Source: JAXHLG01 sp034522495 (lineage in GTDB: Bacteria; Patescibacteriota; Minisyncoccia; Moranbacterales; DUUL01). Taken from it: DNA of 64,000 bases. The stretch lies in assembly GCA_034522495.1 (NCBI GenBank), contig JAXHLG010000002.1, positions 310,001-374,000 of the forward strand, in the 5' to 3' direction. Every line of letters starts with the position of its first letter. Positions within the stretch are counted from its first letter, which is position 1. The position numbers and the translations under genes were made by a program. Below are positions 52,586-60,390 of this stretch, in pieces. The notes beneath the pieces are model-generated. The model saw only the letters and a program-made list of their open reading frames with translations. It ran no database searches and was not told the DNA's origin.

Positions 52586-53079
52586 CTTAGGACTTCCAAC
52601 TTGTTGATTTTAGGATTATAATTTGCGAAAAAATCGACATTTTGGAGTTTTCCGGCAAATTGCCACAGTGTCGAAGCCGGATGCAGCCATCCATCGAATT
52701 TACATCTCCGCAACTTCTTCTCAATGCCGTTGTCTTTTTGGGGATAATCTCCCCAAAAAAACACAAAATTCTGGAAGAAAGGAAATGAAAATTCCTCTTT
52801 GAACAAAAAACTATAATTATCTCCCAAAATAAAGGAGTAGCAATTTGTCAAACAATCTCTCTCGTATTGATCTTGACAATTGGTTGCCAACAAAAAAGTG
52901 CCCGCTCTTTGCCCAAACTTAAAAATGTCTCTTCCCACTGTTCCAGCAAAAAAATCAGCAGAGGGAGATTTTTTAGTGTCAATAATAACGGGAGGTTTTT
53001 TTAAGGAAAAGTTCTCGCCCCCGGCCTTGTTTACCAAGTCCTGCATTTCCGTTTCGCTGATTTCTTTAAGCGGTCTCAT
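52586..53079 (-). pseudogene. 5' fragment of the minus-strand gene split by the transposon
   Basis: 165 codons from ATG 53079 (MRPLKEISETEMQDLVNKAG) up to LEVLS; translation now runs two codons into the insertion sequence and stops. GAGGAGG lies 8 nt upstream, and the ATG overlaps the stop of the preceding gene (ATGA). Rejoined with 43133-43255 the product is about 203 residues. The text contains WGDYPQKDNGIEKKLRRCKF and GWLHPASTLWQFAG; I recognise no family. Confidence 0.85.
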
Positions 53080-53363
53080 CTGTTTTCCTCCTCAATGAAT
53101 TTTTCAATTAAATCTTTAACTTTATCAGTGACTCTGACAATCATCACCCTTCTTTTATAAAACTCCACTGTAAAACTTACTCCTAAATCCATCAATAAGC
53201 GGCCGAGCTTATTGCCATCAAGGGAATCATTTGTCAAGAAACAGATTTCTCTGAGTTCTGATCTCGGATACTTAATCATAATTTTTTCTTTTTCATGAAA
53301 CAGTTTCTCTTTCAGCTCCTCGAAACTCATGAAATTGTTCTGAGAACTTCCTTCCTGATACAT
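53076..53363 (-). CDS. small uncharacterised protein coupled to the split gene
   Basis: 95 residues from ATG 53363 (MYQEGSSQNNFMSFEELKEKL), chosen because GAGGTGA sits 5-6 nt upstream; in-frame ATGs also exist at 53405 and 53447. The C-terminal half (LGRLLMDLGVSFTVEFYKRRVMIVRV) suggests a small alpha/beta domain. No family recognised. It overlaps the next gene by ATGA, so the pair was an operon before the transposon entered. SD use sets this pair and the 42395 gene apart from the surrounding genes. Confidence 0.65.
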   Translation of the reverse strand: MYQEGSSQNNFMSFEELKEKLFHEKEKIMIKYPRSELREICFLTNDSLDGNKLGRLLMDLGVSFTVEFYKRRVMIVRVTDKVKDLIEKFIEEENR

Positions 53364-53602
53364 AACTTCACCTCGCTTTTTTAAAAGTGCTAAAAATACC
53401 TCCATTTTATTGCTTCCCAGCCTACCTGAAAAATGAAATTCTGGCAAGCCCCGGAACCAGCCCCGGAGCTACGCTTTTAAATGAGGCTGTTTCCAAAAGA
53501 AACAAAAGGCGGGGAAAATCAACAATACGGCCAGTTTTACAATACCATTTCCGCCATTGTCTCTTTTCCTATTTTGAGTTAACATGGGGTGTGATGTATC
53601 AA

Positions 53603-53773
53603 GGGACTGTTTCCAAACTCCGTTTTTACTGCAATTCCGCCTTTTTTGCTAAATTTTCCAAAAATTTTTTTGCCTTAGCTAAGGCTATCCCGCAATGCGG
53701 GACAAAAATTGTTTAAAAAATTTATCTGAAAAATGAGAAATTTCGTACTAAAACGGTGTTTGGAAACAGTCCC
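53603..53773. mobile_element. MITE-like element R5, copy 2
   Basis: 171 bp with ends GGGACTGTTTCCAAACTCCG and CGGTGTTTGGAAACAGTCCC; the interior closely follows copy 1 with an added ATCCCGCAATGCGGGA palindrome. Flanks TCAA and TTTA do not show a duplication. It ends 23 bp before the helicase start. Confidence 0.8.
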
Positions 53774-53795
53774 TTTAAGAATTGTTTTAAAATAA

Positions 53796-55997
53796 ATGCA
53801 GAAACAAACGCAGGACATTCTTTCTCAGCTGAACGAAAAACAGCAAGAAGCCGTGACGCAAACTGAGGGGCCCGTGTTGGTTTTGGCCGGCGCCGGATCC
53901 GGCAAAACCCGGGCTCTAACCTTCCGGGCCGCTTATTTGATCAAAGAAAAAAAAGTCCCGCCCAAGAACATTCTGGCGGTAACCTTCACCAACAAGGCCG
54001 CGGAAGAAATGAGGGGCAGAATCAAGGACATTCTCGGGCTTCCGCAAAACATCCCCCCTTATTCCCAATATTTGCCTCACATTGGGACTTTTCACTCCAT
54101 TTGCGTGAAAATTTTGCGCAAAGAGATAGAAAAAAAGGGATACAGCAAGAATTTTTTGATTTATGACGATCAAGATCAGTTGGCGATGATCAAAAAAGTA
54201 ATGAAAGAAATGGAAGTTTCCCAGGACCAGCTGAAGCCGAAAGCCGTGCTGGGGACTATTTCCAAGTCCAAGAGCAATTTGATAGACGCCGAAGGCTTTA
54301 TTGCTCAATCATCCAACTATTTTGAAGAGCTGGTGGGCAAGTGCTACGAGAGTTATCAAAGCAGGCTAAAGAAAGCCGACGCTTTGGACTTTGACGACTT
54401 AATAATGCTTGCGGTGAAGATTTTCAATGATTACCCGGATGTATTGAGAAAATACCAAGAGCTTTTCCGCTACATAATGGTGGATGAATACCAGGATACC
54501 AACTATTCCCAGTATAAACTGATAAAAATACTAGGAGAAAAACATCGAAATATTTATACCGTGGGAGATGATTTTCAGTCGATTTACGGTTGGAGAATGG
54601 CGGATATTCGCAATATTTTGAACTTCGAAAAAGACTATCCGGAAGCCAAAGTGGTCCTTTTGGATCAAAATTACCGCAGCACCCAGAACATTCTTGACGC
54701 GGCTCATTGCATTATAGAAAAGAACAAGAATCAGAAAAAGAAAAAACTCTGGACTCAAAATGAAGCGGGAGAACTTCTCACTATTTTGGAGGTGGAAAAT
54801 GAAAAGGAAGAAGCCCGGTTTGTAGTAGACGAAGTGGCGAGGCTGAAAGAGGAAAAAAACCTCTCTTATAATGACTTTGCCGTCTTGTATCGAACCAACG
54901 CCCAGTCCAGAGCTATTGAGGAAGCCTTTCTCAAAAAAGGCATGCCCTATCGGATTGTCGGCGGGGTCAAGTTCTATCAGCGCAAAGAGGTCAAAGACAT
55001 TTTGTCTTATTTGTATCTGTTATACAATCCCAGCGACGAAGTCAGTTTTGAAAGAATTGTCAATTTGCCTCCCAGGGGAATCGGCAAGAAAACCGTGGAA
55101 AAAATTATTCAGCTTTTCAGACAAAGCGAAAAGAATCTTCTGGAAACTCTCCAGGCGGACCGACTCGTTCAAGCGGGAGTAGACAAAGGGAAAGCCAAAA
55201 AATTGGAGGAGTTTGCTTTTTTGATGCAGGAATTGCGAAAAAAGAAGGAGGCTGTTTCGGTTTCCGAGCTGATAGATCTTGCTTACAATAAAAGCGGCTA
55301 CAAGGCCATGCTGATGAAAGACGGAGAGGAAGGGGAGGTCCGGCATGAAAACATTCAAGAGCTTTTAACAGTGGCCAGAAAGTTTGATGATGACAAGCAG
55401 GAGGGGCTGGCCTCCTTCCTGGAAGAAATCGCCCTGGTTTCTCAAACGGATGAGGATCTCAAAAACAACGATGCGGTGCCGCTGATGACTATTCACAGCG
55501 CCAAGGGGCTGGAGTTCAACCGGGTTTTTCTGGTAGGAGCCGAAGAAGGCCTGTTTCCTCACTCCAGGGCAATCATGAATGAAAGCGAGATGGAAGAAGA
55601 GCGCAGATTATGTTATGTTGGTATTACCAGAGCCAAAGAGAAAGCTTATTTAACTTTCACCGCCTACCGCAACATTTACGGCTCCACCCAATCCTCCATA
55701 AAGTCCAGGTTCCTGGAGGAGATTAGCGCCGAATTGATAGAAGAAAATTATTTTGAAAATGAAAAAGAGGGCTTTTCCGACGATTTTTATGAAGAAGAAT
55801 CCGTAGACTCCGAAGGCGATGTTTCAAAGGACGCCGGCCGGCCGGAAACCTTCCAAGACGGCGATCAGGTAGAGCATCCGGATTTTGGCAAGGGCATGGT
55901 AATTTCCCAGGATGAAAATCTGGTTACCATAGCTTTTCCGGGAGTAGGACTGAAAAAACTCTCCAAACAGGTAGCTCCCTTAAGAAAAATTGATTAG
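53796..55997 (+). CDS. pcrA: UvrD/PcrA-type DNA helicase
   Basis: A 733-residue SF1 3'-5' helicase for repair and removal of recombination intermediates. It has the Q motif LNEKQQEAV, Walker A AGAGSGKT (31-38), motif Ia VTFTNKAAEEM, Walker B VDEYQDTN (about 229), QNYRSTQNIL, motif V TIHSAKGLEFNRVF and motif VI YVGITRAKEKAYL. The C-terminal tail ends in a PcrA-like tudor segment (GDQVEHPDFGKGMVI). It could equally be named uvrD. An R5 element forms its leader. Confidence 0.95.
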   Translation: MQKQTQDILSQLNEKQQEAVTQTEGPVLVLAGAGSGKTRALTFRAAYLIKEKKVPPKNILAVTFTNKAAEEMRGRIKDILGLPQNIPPYSQYLPHIGTFHSICVKILRKEIEKKGYSKNFLIYDDQDQLAMIKKVMKEMEVSQDQLKPKAVLGTISKSKSNLIDAEGFIAQSSNYFEELVGKCYESYQSRLKKADALDFDDLIMLAVKIFNDYPDVLRKYQELFRYIMVDEYQDTNYSQYKLIKILGEKHRNIYTVGDDFQSIYGWRMADIRNILNFEKDYPEAKVVLLDQNYRSTQNILDAAHCIIEKNKNQKKKKLWTQNEAGELLTILEVENEKEEARFVVDEVARLKEEKNLSYNDFAVLYRTNAQSRAIEEAFLKKGMPYRIVGGVKFYQRKEVKDILSYLYLLYNPSDEVSFERIVNLPPRGIGKKTVEKIIQLFRQSEKNLLETLQADRLVQAGVDKGKAKKLEEFAFLMQELRKKKEAVSVSELIDLAYNKSGYKAMLMKDGEEGEVRHENIQELLTVARKFDDDKQEGLASFLEEIALVSQTDEDLKNNDAVPLMTIHSAKGLEFNRVFLVGAEEGLFPHSRAIMNESEMEEERRLCYVGITRAKEKAYLTFTAYRNIYGSTQSSIKSRFLEEISAELIEENYFENEKEGFSDDFYEEESVDSEGDVSKDAGRPETFQDGDQVEHPDFGKGMVISQDENLVTIAFPGVGLKKLSKQVAPLRKID

Positions 55998-56031
55998 CCG
56001 GGCTGATTCATAAATATATAAAAAAGCGCAC

Positions 56032-57006
56032 TTGAAAGGAAATAGAAAAAATTTTTCCAAAAAGGCATTCAAGTTTTTCTTGCCGTCATTAATTGTGATT
56101 GGGCTGGGGGTTTTTGTCTTAAGAGGTTGGTATTTTCAAGCGGAGGAAAAGGTGCTGTCTTTCGAGGGAGAAAAAAGAGTGGCCGTAGTGGATGGCGGAT
56201 TTGCTTACGGCGCGCTGACCAGGGCGGAGACGGTGGAGGGTTTTCTAGAGGAAGAAAATATCAAACTGGGAAAAAAAGAGGAGATTTATCCGGGGTTGGA
56301 AACGGAGATTTCTCCGGGGTTGAGAATAAAAATAATTAGAAAATACCGGGTCGGTATTGCAGTGGATGGTGAAGTGAAAAGCGCTGAATTGGAGAAAATG
56401 AAAATAAAGGAAGCTCTTGAAAGAATGGGGGTGCCGCTATCTCCTCTGGACGAGGTGAAGCCGGCCAAAGAAAGATTGATTGCAGAAGGCATGGAAATCG
56501 AAGTTACTCGGGTCGAGGAAGAGGAAATAACCGAAACCCATCCGGTAGAATTTGAGACTATTGTAGAAGAAGATGGCGAGATGAAATGGGGAAGGAGAGA
56601 AGTGGAGCAAGAAGGGGAAAAGGGCGAAAGAGAAGTTGATTATTTGCTGAGATACGAAAACGGCGAGCTGATTTCCAAGAAGAAATTATCAAGCAAGCTG
56701 GCCAAGAAGCCGGTTAATAAAGTGATTGTCAAAGGGACCAAAATCGAGGTCGGCGACATTCAAAGAGGGTTGGCCAGCTGGTACGCCCACACCAATGACA
56801 TGACTTGCGCTTCAGTGAAGTTCCCCAGGGGAACTTGGCTGAGAGTCAGGAACCAGGAAAACGGCAAAGAAATAATTGTTCAAGTGGATGATTATGGTCC
56901 TTCCCCCGAAACGGGAAAGATAATAGACCTGGAAAAAACGGCTTTCCAGAAAATCGCCGATCCCTGGCGCGGAGTGGCGGAGGTGAAGGTGGAGGAAATA
57001 TTATGA
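56032..57006 (+). CDS. DUF348-G5-RlpA-like cell-wall protein
   Basis: 324 residues from a TTG start. One membrane anchor (about 14-30) is followed by two DUF348 ubiquitin-like domains (about 45-105 and 108-162), a G5 domain (about 163-245, with VIVKGTK) and a RlpA-like double-psi beta-barrel (about 250-324: GLASWYAH, FPRGTWLRVRNQENGKE, VQVDDYGP, IIDLEKTAF). RlpA-type barrels can cleave glycan strands of peptidoglycan. The Asp in VDDYGP is kept, but the conserved His of the AAH segment is replaced (TCASVKF), so enzyme activity is doubtful. Layout resembles YabE/resuscitation-type proteins. Confidence 0.82.
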   Translation: MKGNRKNFSKKAFKFFLPSLIVIGLGVFVLRGWYFQAEEKVLSFEGEKRVAVVDGGFAYGALTRAETVEGFLEEENIKLGKKEEIYPGLETEISPGLRIKIIRKYRVGIAVDGEVKSAELEKMKIKEALERMGVPLSPLDEVKPAKERLIAEGMEIEVTRVEEEEITETHPVEFETIVEEDGEMKWGRREVEQEGEKGEREVDYLLRYENGELISKKKLSSKLAKKPVNKVIVKGTKIEVGDIQRGLASWYAHTNDMTCASVKFPRGTWLRVRNQENGKEIIVQVDDYGPSPETGKIIDLEKTAFQKIADPWRGVAEVKVEEIL

Positions 57007-57057
57007 TAATTTTCAAATAATTTCCAAAGAGTTAATTTCTGAAAACTTGAAATTAAT

Positions 57058-57120
57058 CACACCGCTTTAAAAATGTAAATATTTTACCTTATTTGCCCCG
57101 CAGAGCGGGGCAGGCCCTAA
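57058..57120. repeat. dispersed repeat R7, copy 1
   Basis: CACACCGCTTTAA, AAATATTTTACCTTATTTG, then a TGCCCCGCAGAGCGGGGCA hairpin and GGCCCTAA. Copy 2 lies just before rplC (59688-59750). Confidence 0.8.
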
Positions 57121-57215
57121 TTAAGGTTTTCATTTTCCAGCGTAAAGTTGTGCGGCAGCCGCGTTGCTGCAAGGGATAAGATGAATTTATTTGAGAGAAA
57201 ATAAATGTTTATATT

Positions 57216-57409
57216 AAGAACTACGCGATTGCGCTTCTACAGCGCCGAGAGCAAAGCAAGGCTTGGTTTTATGCGCACATTCCTTTTCATCTTGTGAAGA
57301 TACACTTGAAAGAAAAACAATTTGCTTCTAAAATCTTTTTTCGAACGAATGCAAAAATCAAGACTTGCTTTGCTCTCGGCATTGCCAGGAAGTAATCGCG
57401 TAATTCCTA
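57216..57409. repeat. MITE-like element R3, copy 4 (inverted orientation)
   Basis: The element reads backwards relative to copies 1 and 3: the TGCGCAC end lies at the left and the TTCGAACGAATGC side at the right. GAGAGCAAAGCAAGGCTTGG and its counterpart are inverted. It ends 27 bp before the ksgA start. Confidence 0.85.
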
Positions 57410-57435
57410 TATATGTTAAATGTTAGAATATTAGC

Positions 57436-58230
57436 ATGAAAATGCCTAAAAAATCCCTCGGGCAGAATTTCTTGCAAGATAAGGAAGTTTTAGAGAAGAT
57501 AATAGAAGCCGGAGACATAAAAAAGAGTGATAAGATTTTGGAAATAGGTTCCGGAGAGGGTGTTTTAACCAAACGGCTTGCCGGGGAAGCGGGGGTTGTT
57601 TTGGCTCTGGAGAAAGACGAAGCTTTAGCGGAATCCTTGAGGCGAAATAATTATTTCAAGAATGTCGAAATCTTAATTGGAGATGTATTGGACATTAATC
57701 TGCCGAAGCTGTTGAAGAGAAAGGATTTTCATAATTATAAGCTGATAGCCAATATACCTTACTATATCACCGGAAAAATCTTCAGGCTCTTCTTGGAAAC
57801 TTCCGCTCAGCCGGACCTGCTGGTGCTTTTGGTCCAGAAAGAAGTGGCGGAGAGGGTTTGCGCCAAGCCGGGAAAAATGAATTTGCTTGCAACAGCTGTG
57901 CAATATTTCGGGAAACCCGAAATTATTTCCCAGGTATCCCGGGAAAGCTTCTATCCCCGTCCAGAGGTGGATTCGGCCATTTTGAAGATTAGCCCCCGGG
58001 GCAAGTATCGCTATAAAAACGAAAAAAAAGAAAAGAATTTCCTTCAGCTTGTCAGGATAGGTTTTTCCAGCCCCCGCAAAACTCTCATTAACAATTTAAA
58101 GGCCGGTTTTTCTCTGGAGAGGGAAGAGCTGGAGAAAATATTTGAAAAACTGAATTTACCTAAAGATGTCAGAGCCCAGAATCTTAAGATAGAGGATTGG
58201 CAAAATCTGGAAAAAGAAATATATATTTAA
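57436..58230 (+). CDS. ksgA: 16S rRNA (adenine1518-N6/adenine1519-N6)-dimethyltransferase
   Basis: 264 residues. It dimethylates two adjacent adenines near the 3' end of 16S rRNA during late small-subunit assembly, using S-adenosylmethionine. KKSLGQNFLQD at the start, motif I EIGSGEGVLT, and motif IV NIPYYIT (N106) are all intact, with FYPRPEVDSAIL and FSSPRKTL further on. Length is normal. The leader is an R3 element; no SD. Confidence 0.96.
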   Translation: MKMPKKSLGQNFLQDKEVLEKIIEAGDIKKSDKILEIGSGEGVLTKRLAGEAGVVLALEKDEALAESLRRNNYFKNVEILIGDVLDINLPKLLKRKDFHNYKLIANIPYYITGKIFRLFLETSAQPDLLVLLVQKEVAERVCAKPGKMNLLATAVQYFGKPEIISQVSRESFYPRPEVDSAILKISPRGKYRYKNEKKEKNFLQLVRIGFSSPRKTLINNLKAGFSLEREELEKIFEKLNLPKDVRAQNLKIEDWQNLEKEIYI

Positions 58231-58409
58231 ATCCGGATTTAAATATATATTTTATTTTTACTGATTTCATTTACAAATTGAAAAAATTGAAAAAATTTTA
58301 TGAGTTTTTGGTGATTAGTGGTCGGGGTCTTGACTGGCTGCCAATAGTTAAGGGCTAGTAATGAAATGCTAAAATGCTAAAATGCTAATATGTTAAAATG
58401 AATTGAGAT

Positions 58410-58437
58410 TTGACAGAAATTAATTTTTCTGTAATAC
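58410..58437 (+). promoter_or_regulatory. sigma70-type promoter of rplU
   Basis: TTGACA (58410-58415), 16-bp spacer, TAATAC (58432-58437); a leader of about 32 nt to the ATG. Confidence 0.65.
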
Positions 58438-58475
58438 TGGTTTTTGTTTGGTAATAATTACTTGAAGACAAAATA

Positions 58476-58793
58476 ATGTTTGCGATAATAAGAACAGGCG
58501 GAAAACAATACAAGGTCAGCGAAGGAGACAGGCTGGAAGTGGAAAAACTGGATGTTCAAGAAGGTGAAAAGGTGGTTTTTGATGAAGTTTTGGCCGTTTA
58601 TGACGACAAAGAAATGAAAACGGGCAAGCCGCTTCTGGAAAAAGCCAAAGTGGAAGGAAAATTAATCGCCCAAAAAAGGGGAGACAAGGTCATTACCATC
58701 AAGCAAAAGCCCAAGAAGAGATACCTGAAAAAGCAAGGCCACAGGCAGGATATTTCCGAGGTGGAGATAAGCAGGATAAACTTGAGTGCATAA
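58476..58793 (+). CDS. rplU: 50S ribosomal protein bL21
   Basis: 105 residues, normal length. FAIIRTGGKQYKVSEGD at the start and KKRYLKKQGHRQ near the end are family signatures; the latter contacts 23S rRNA. The usual partner rpmA (bL27) does not follow; instead a 308-bp spacer leads to rpsJ. It has its own promoter. No SD. Confidence 0.97.
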   Translation: MFAIIRTGGKQYKVSEGDRLEVEKLDVQEGEKVVFDEVLAVYDDKEMKTGKPLLEKAKVEGKLIAQKRGDKVITIKQKPKKRYLKKQGHRQDISEVEISRINLSA

Positions 58794-59101
58794 AATTTCA
58801 AAGAGATAAGCGGGATTGGGCGGGGAAGTTCTGGAAGTTGAAATTATTGTTCCATTGTTCCATTGCTGTTGATACAAGATAAAAACCTATGAACAAAAGG
58901 TGAGGGAGGATAGAGTTTTAAGGGTTAATAATATTACCAAGGTATTTTCTTCTCTGAATCAATTGAATAACAATTTAACAATGCAACAATTTAACAACGC
59001 AATTATTGTCTTGACTTTTTCAAAAAGTTTAATATACTGGGGAAAGTCGTTGATTTTTAGAAGCAATTATCAGTTCGCTAAATTAGTTAATTAATATATA
59101 A
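58794..59101. other. spacer ahead of the S10 operon
   Basis: ACAATTTAACAATGCAACAA words and the S10 operon promoter; no credible gene. Confidence 0.7.
59011..59038 (+). promoter_or_regulatory. sigma70-type promoter of the S10 operon
   Basis: TTGACT (59011-59016), 16-bp spacer, TATACT (59033-59038), then GGGG; a leader of about 55 nt to rpsJ. Confidence 0.7.
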
Positions 59102-59437
59102 ATGGCAAAAGAAGCAACGAATCAGCAAGACCTCAAAACCAGAATCAGGATTAAGGTCAAAGCCTACGATCATAAAGTGATCGACCAGTCTGTTAGGAAA
59201 ATTGTTGATACTGCTCAGAGAACGGGCGCCAAAGTTATCGGTCCGGTGCCATTGCCGACAGCTATCAAAAAGGTTACGGTTAACAAGTCCACTTTTGTGC
59301 ACGAAGACAGCCGGGACCAGTATGAAGTGAGAACCCACAAAAGATTGATTGATATTGTGGAGCCGTCGGACAAGACCATCGAAGAACTGACCAACCTTGA
59401 TTTGCCCGCCGGAGTGGGAATTGAGATTAAGATGTAG
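59102..59437 (+). CDS. rpsJ: 30S ribosomal protein uS10
   Basis: 111 residues with a short N-terminal extension (MAKEATNQQDL). RIRIKVKAYDHKVIDQSVRK and RTHKRLIDIVEP are diagnostic. It belongs to the 30S head and also serves in NusB antitermination complexes. First gene of the S10 operon here, transcribed from the promoter at 59011. No SD. Confidence 0.97.
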   Translation: MAKEATNQQDLKTRIRIKVKAYDHKVIDQSVRKIVDTAQRTGAKVIGPVPLPTAIKKVTVNKSTFVHEDSRDQYEVRTHKRLIDIVEPSDKTIEELTNLDLPAGVGIEIKM

Positions 59438-59534
59438 TTTTTGAACAATATTTGCAAAATCGACTAATTTAAGTCCGCCGAAAGAGATCGAATTTTTTCA
59501 GCTCTTTCTCGGGATACTGAATTAGCTTTTAGCG

Positions 59535-59604
59535 CCGAATATTTTATTAAGGCGAGAGGAGCTTTACTTCAGAGTCTTTAATAATATTCGGTTTTATAAT
59601 TGGC
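59535..59604 (+). promoter_or_regulatory. possible attenuator hairpin between rpsJ and rplC
   Basis: A 14-bp stem with one bulge, then a T-rich run with GGCTTTTTTT. In other bacteria S10 operons are autoregulated by L4 in the leader; a parallel here is inference. Confidence 0.35.
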
Positions 59605-59687
59605 TTTTTTTGGAAAATCATTCTTCTTTGCGGTTAAGAAGATTTTTAAAAAAGCGCCAAGATCTGTTTTTGAAAACGGGAAAAGTT

Positions 59688-59750
59688 TCACACCGCTTTA
59701 AGAATATAAATATTTTACCTTATTTGCCCCGCAATGCGGGGCAGGCCCTA
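59688..59750. repeat. dispersed repeat R7, copy 2
   Basis: Same order as 57058-57120, with a TGCCCCGCAATGCGGGGCA hairpin; it ends 19 bp before the rplC start. Confidence 0.8.
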
Positions 59751-59768
59751 AATAACAAATTTATCAAC

Positions 59769-60350
59769 ATGAAATTCATATTGGCGAAAAAAATAGGAAT
59801 GACAACGATACACAAGGAAGATGGGACGGCTGAGAACGTGACTTTGCTGGAAGCAAGGGACAATATTGTCACTCAGGTGAGAAACGAGGAAAAAGACGGA
59901 TACAGGGCAATCCAATTGGGGTACAAAAGAAACTCGGCCAAGAAAGGAAGAGAATATTTGAATAAAAGCGAATTTAAAAATGCCGAAACTGAACTTAAGG
60001 AGAAAGAGGCGGTGACTTTGGAGCAATTCCAAGAAGGCGACAAGGTCGAAGCGACCGGAACCAGTAAAGCCAAAGGATTCCAAGGAGTAGTCAAGAAGTG
60101 GGGTTTTGCGGGATCTCCGGCCAGCCATGGTCATAGGCACGATTTGAGAGCCCCCGGTTCTATCGGAGGCATGTATCCTCAAAAAGTGTTCAAAGGCAAG
60201 AAGATGGCCGGAAGAATGGGAGGAAAGCAAAAGACGGTGAAAAACCTGGAAGTGGTCTTGGTGGATAACGAAAACAAACTGCTGGCCTTGAAAGGCGCAG
60301 TTCCGGGGAACAACAAATCCATAGTGAAAATTTACAGCAGCCGGCGTTAG
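59769..60350 (+). CDS. rplC: 50S ribosomal protein uL3
   Basis: 193 residues from ATG 59769 (MKFILAKKIGMTTI); the upstream in-frame start at 59610 would add 53 residues encoded partly by an R7 repeat. VKKWGFAGSPASHGHRHDLRA-like and GRMGGKQKTVKNL segments are typical and contain the loop that reaches the peptidyl-transferase region. Close to normal length. No SD. Confidence 0.96.
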   Translation: MKFILAKKIGMTTIHKEDGTAENVTLLEARDNIVTQVRNEEKDGYRAIQLGYKRNSAKKGREYLNKSEFKNAETELKEKEAVTLEQFQEGDKVEATGTSKAKGFQGVVKKWGFAGSPASHGHRHDLRAPGSIGGMYPQKVFKGKKMAGRMGGKQKTVKNLEVVLVDNENKLLALKGAVPGNNKSIVKIYSSRR

Positions 60351-60390
60351 GATTTTTTTTAATTTTGGATATAAATTAGTTTTTGAAATT

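Larger units (their letters stand above)
57007..57435. other. spacer with R7 and R3 elements
   Basis: No gene seen; holds R7 copy 1 (57058-57120) and R3 copy 4 (57216-57409). Confidence 0.7.
59438..59768. other. rpsJ-rplC spacer with leader-like hairpins
   Basis: 331 bp. CCGAATATTTTATTAA (59535-59550) pairs with TTAATAATATTCGG (59578-59591) apart from a bulge, followed by TTTTATAATTGGCTTTTTTT. R7 copy 2 (59688-59750) comes just before rplC. An open frame from 59610 runs into rplC but is not L3-like and overlaps R7. Confidence 0.6.

Noticed and set aside
58900..59094. A 64-codon open frame before rpsJ
   Set aside because: It covers AACAATTTAACAATG spacer words and the S10 promoter; no SD and no recognisable content.
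59610..59768. N-terminal extension of rplC
   Set aside because: uL3 begins at MKFILAKKIGMT; the extra 53 codons overlap the R7 repeat and are not L3-like.
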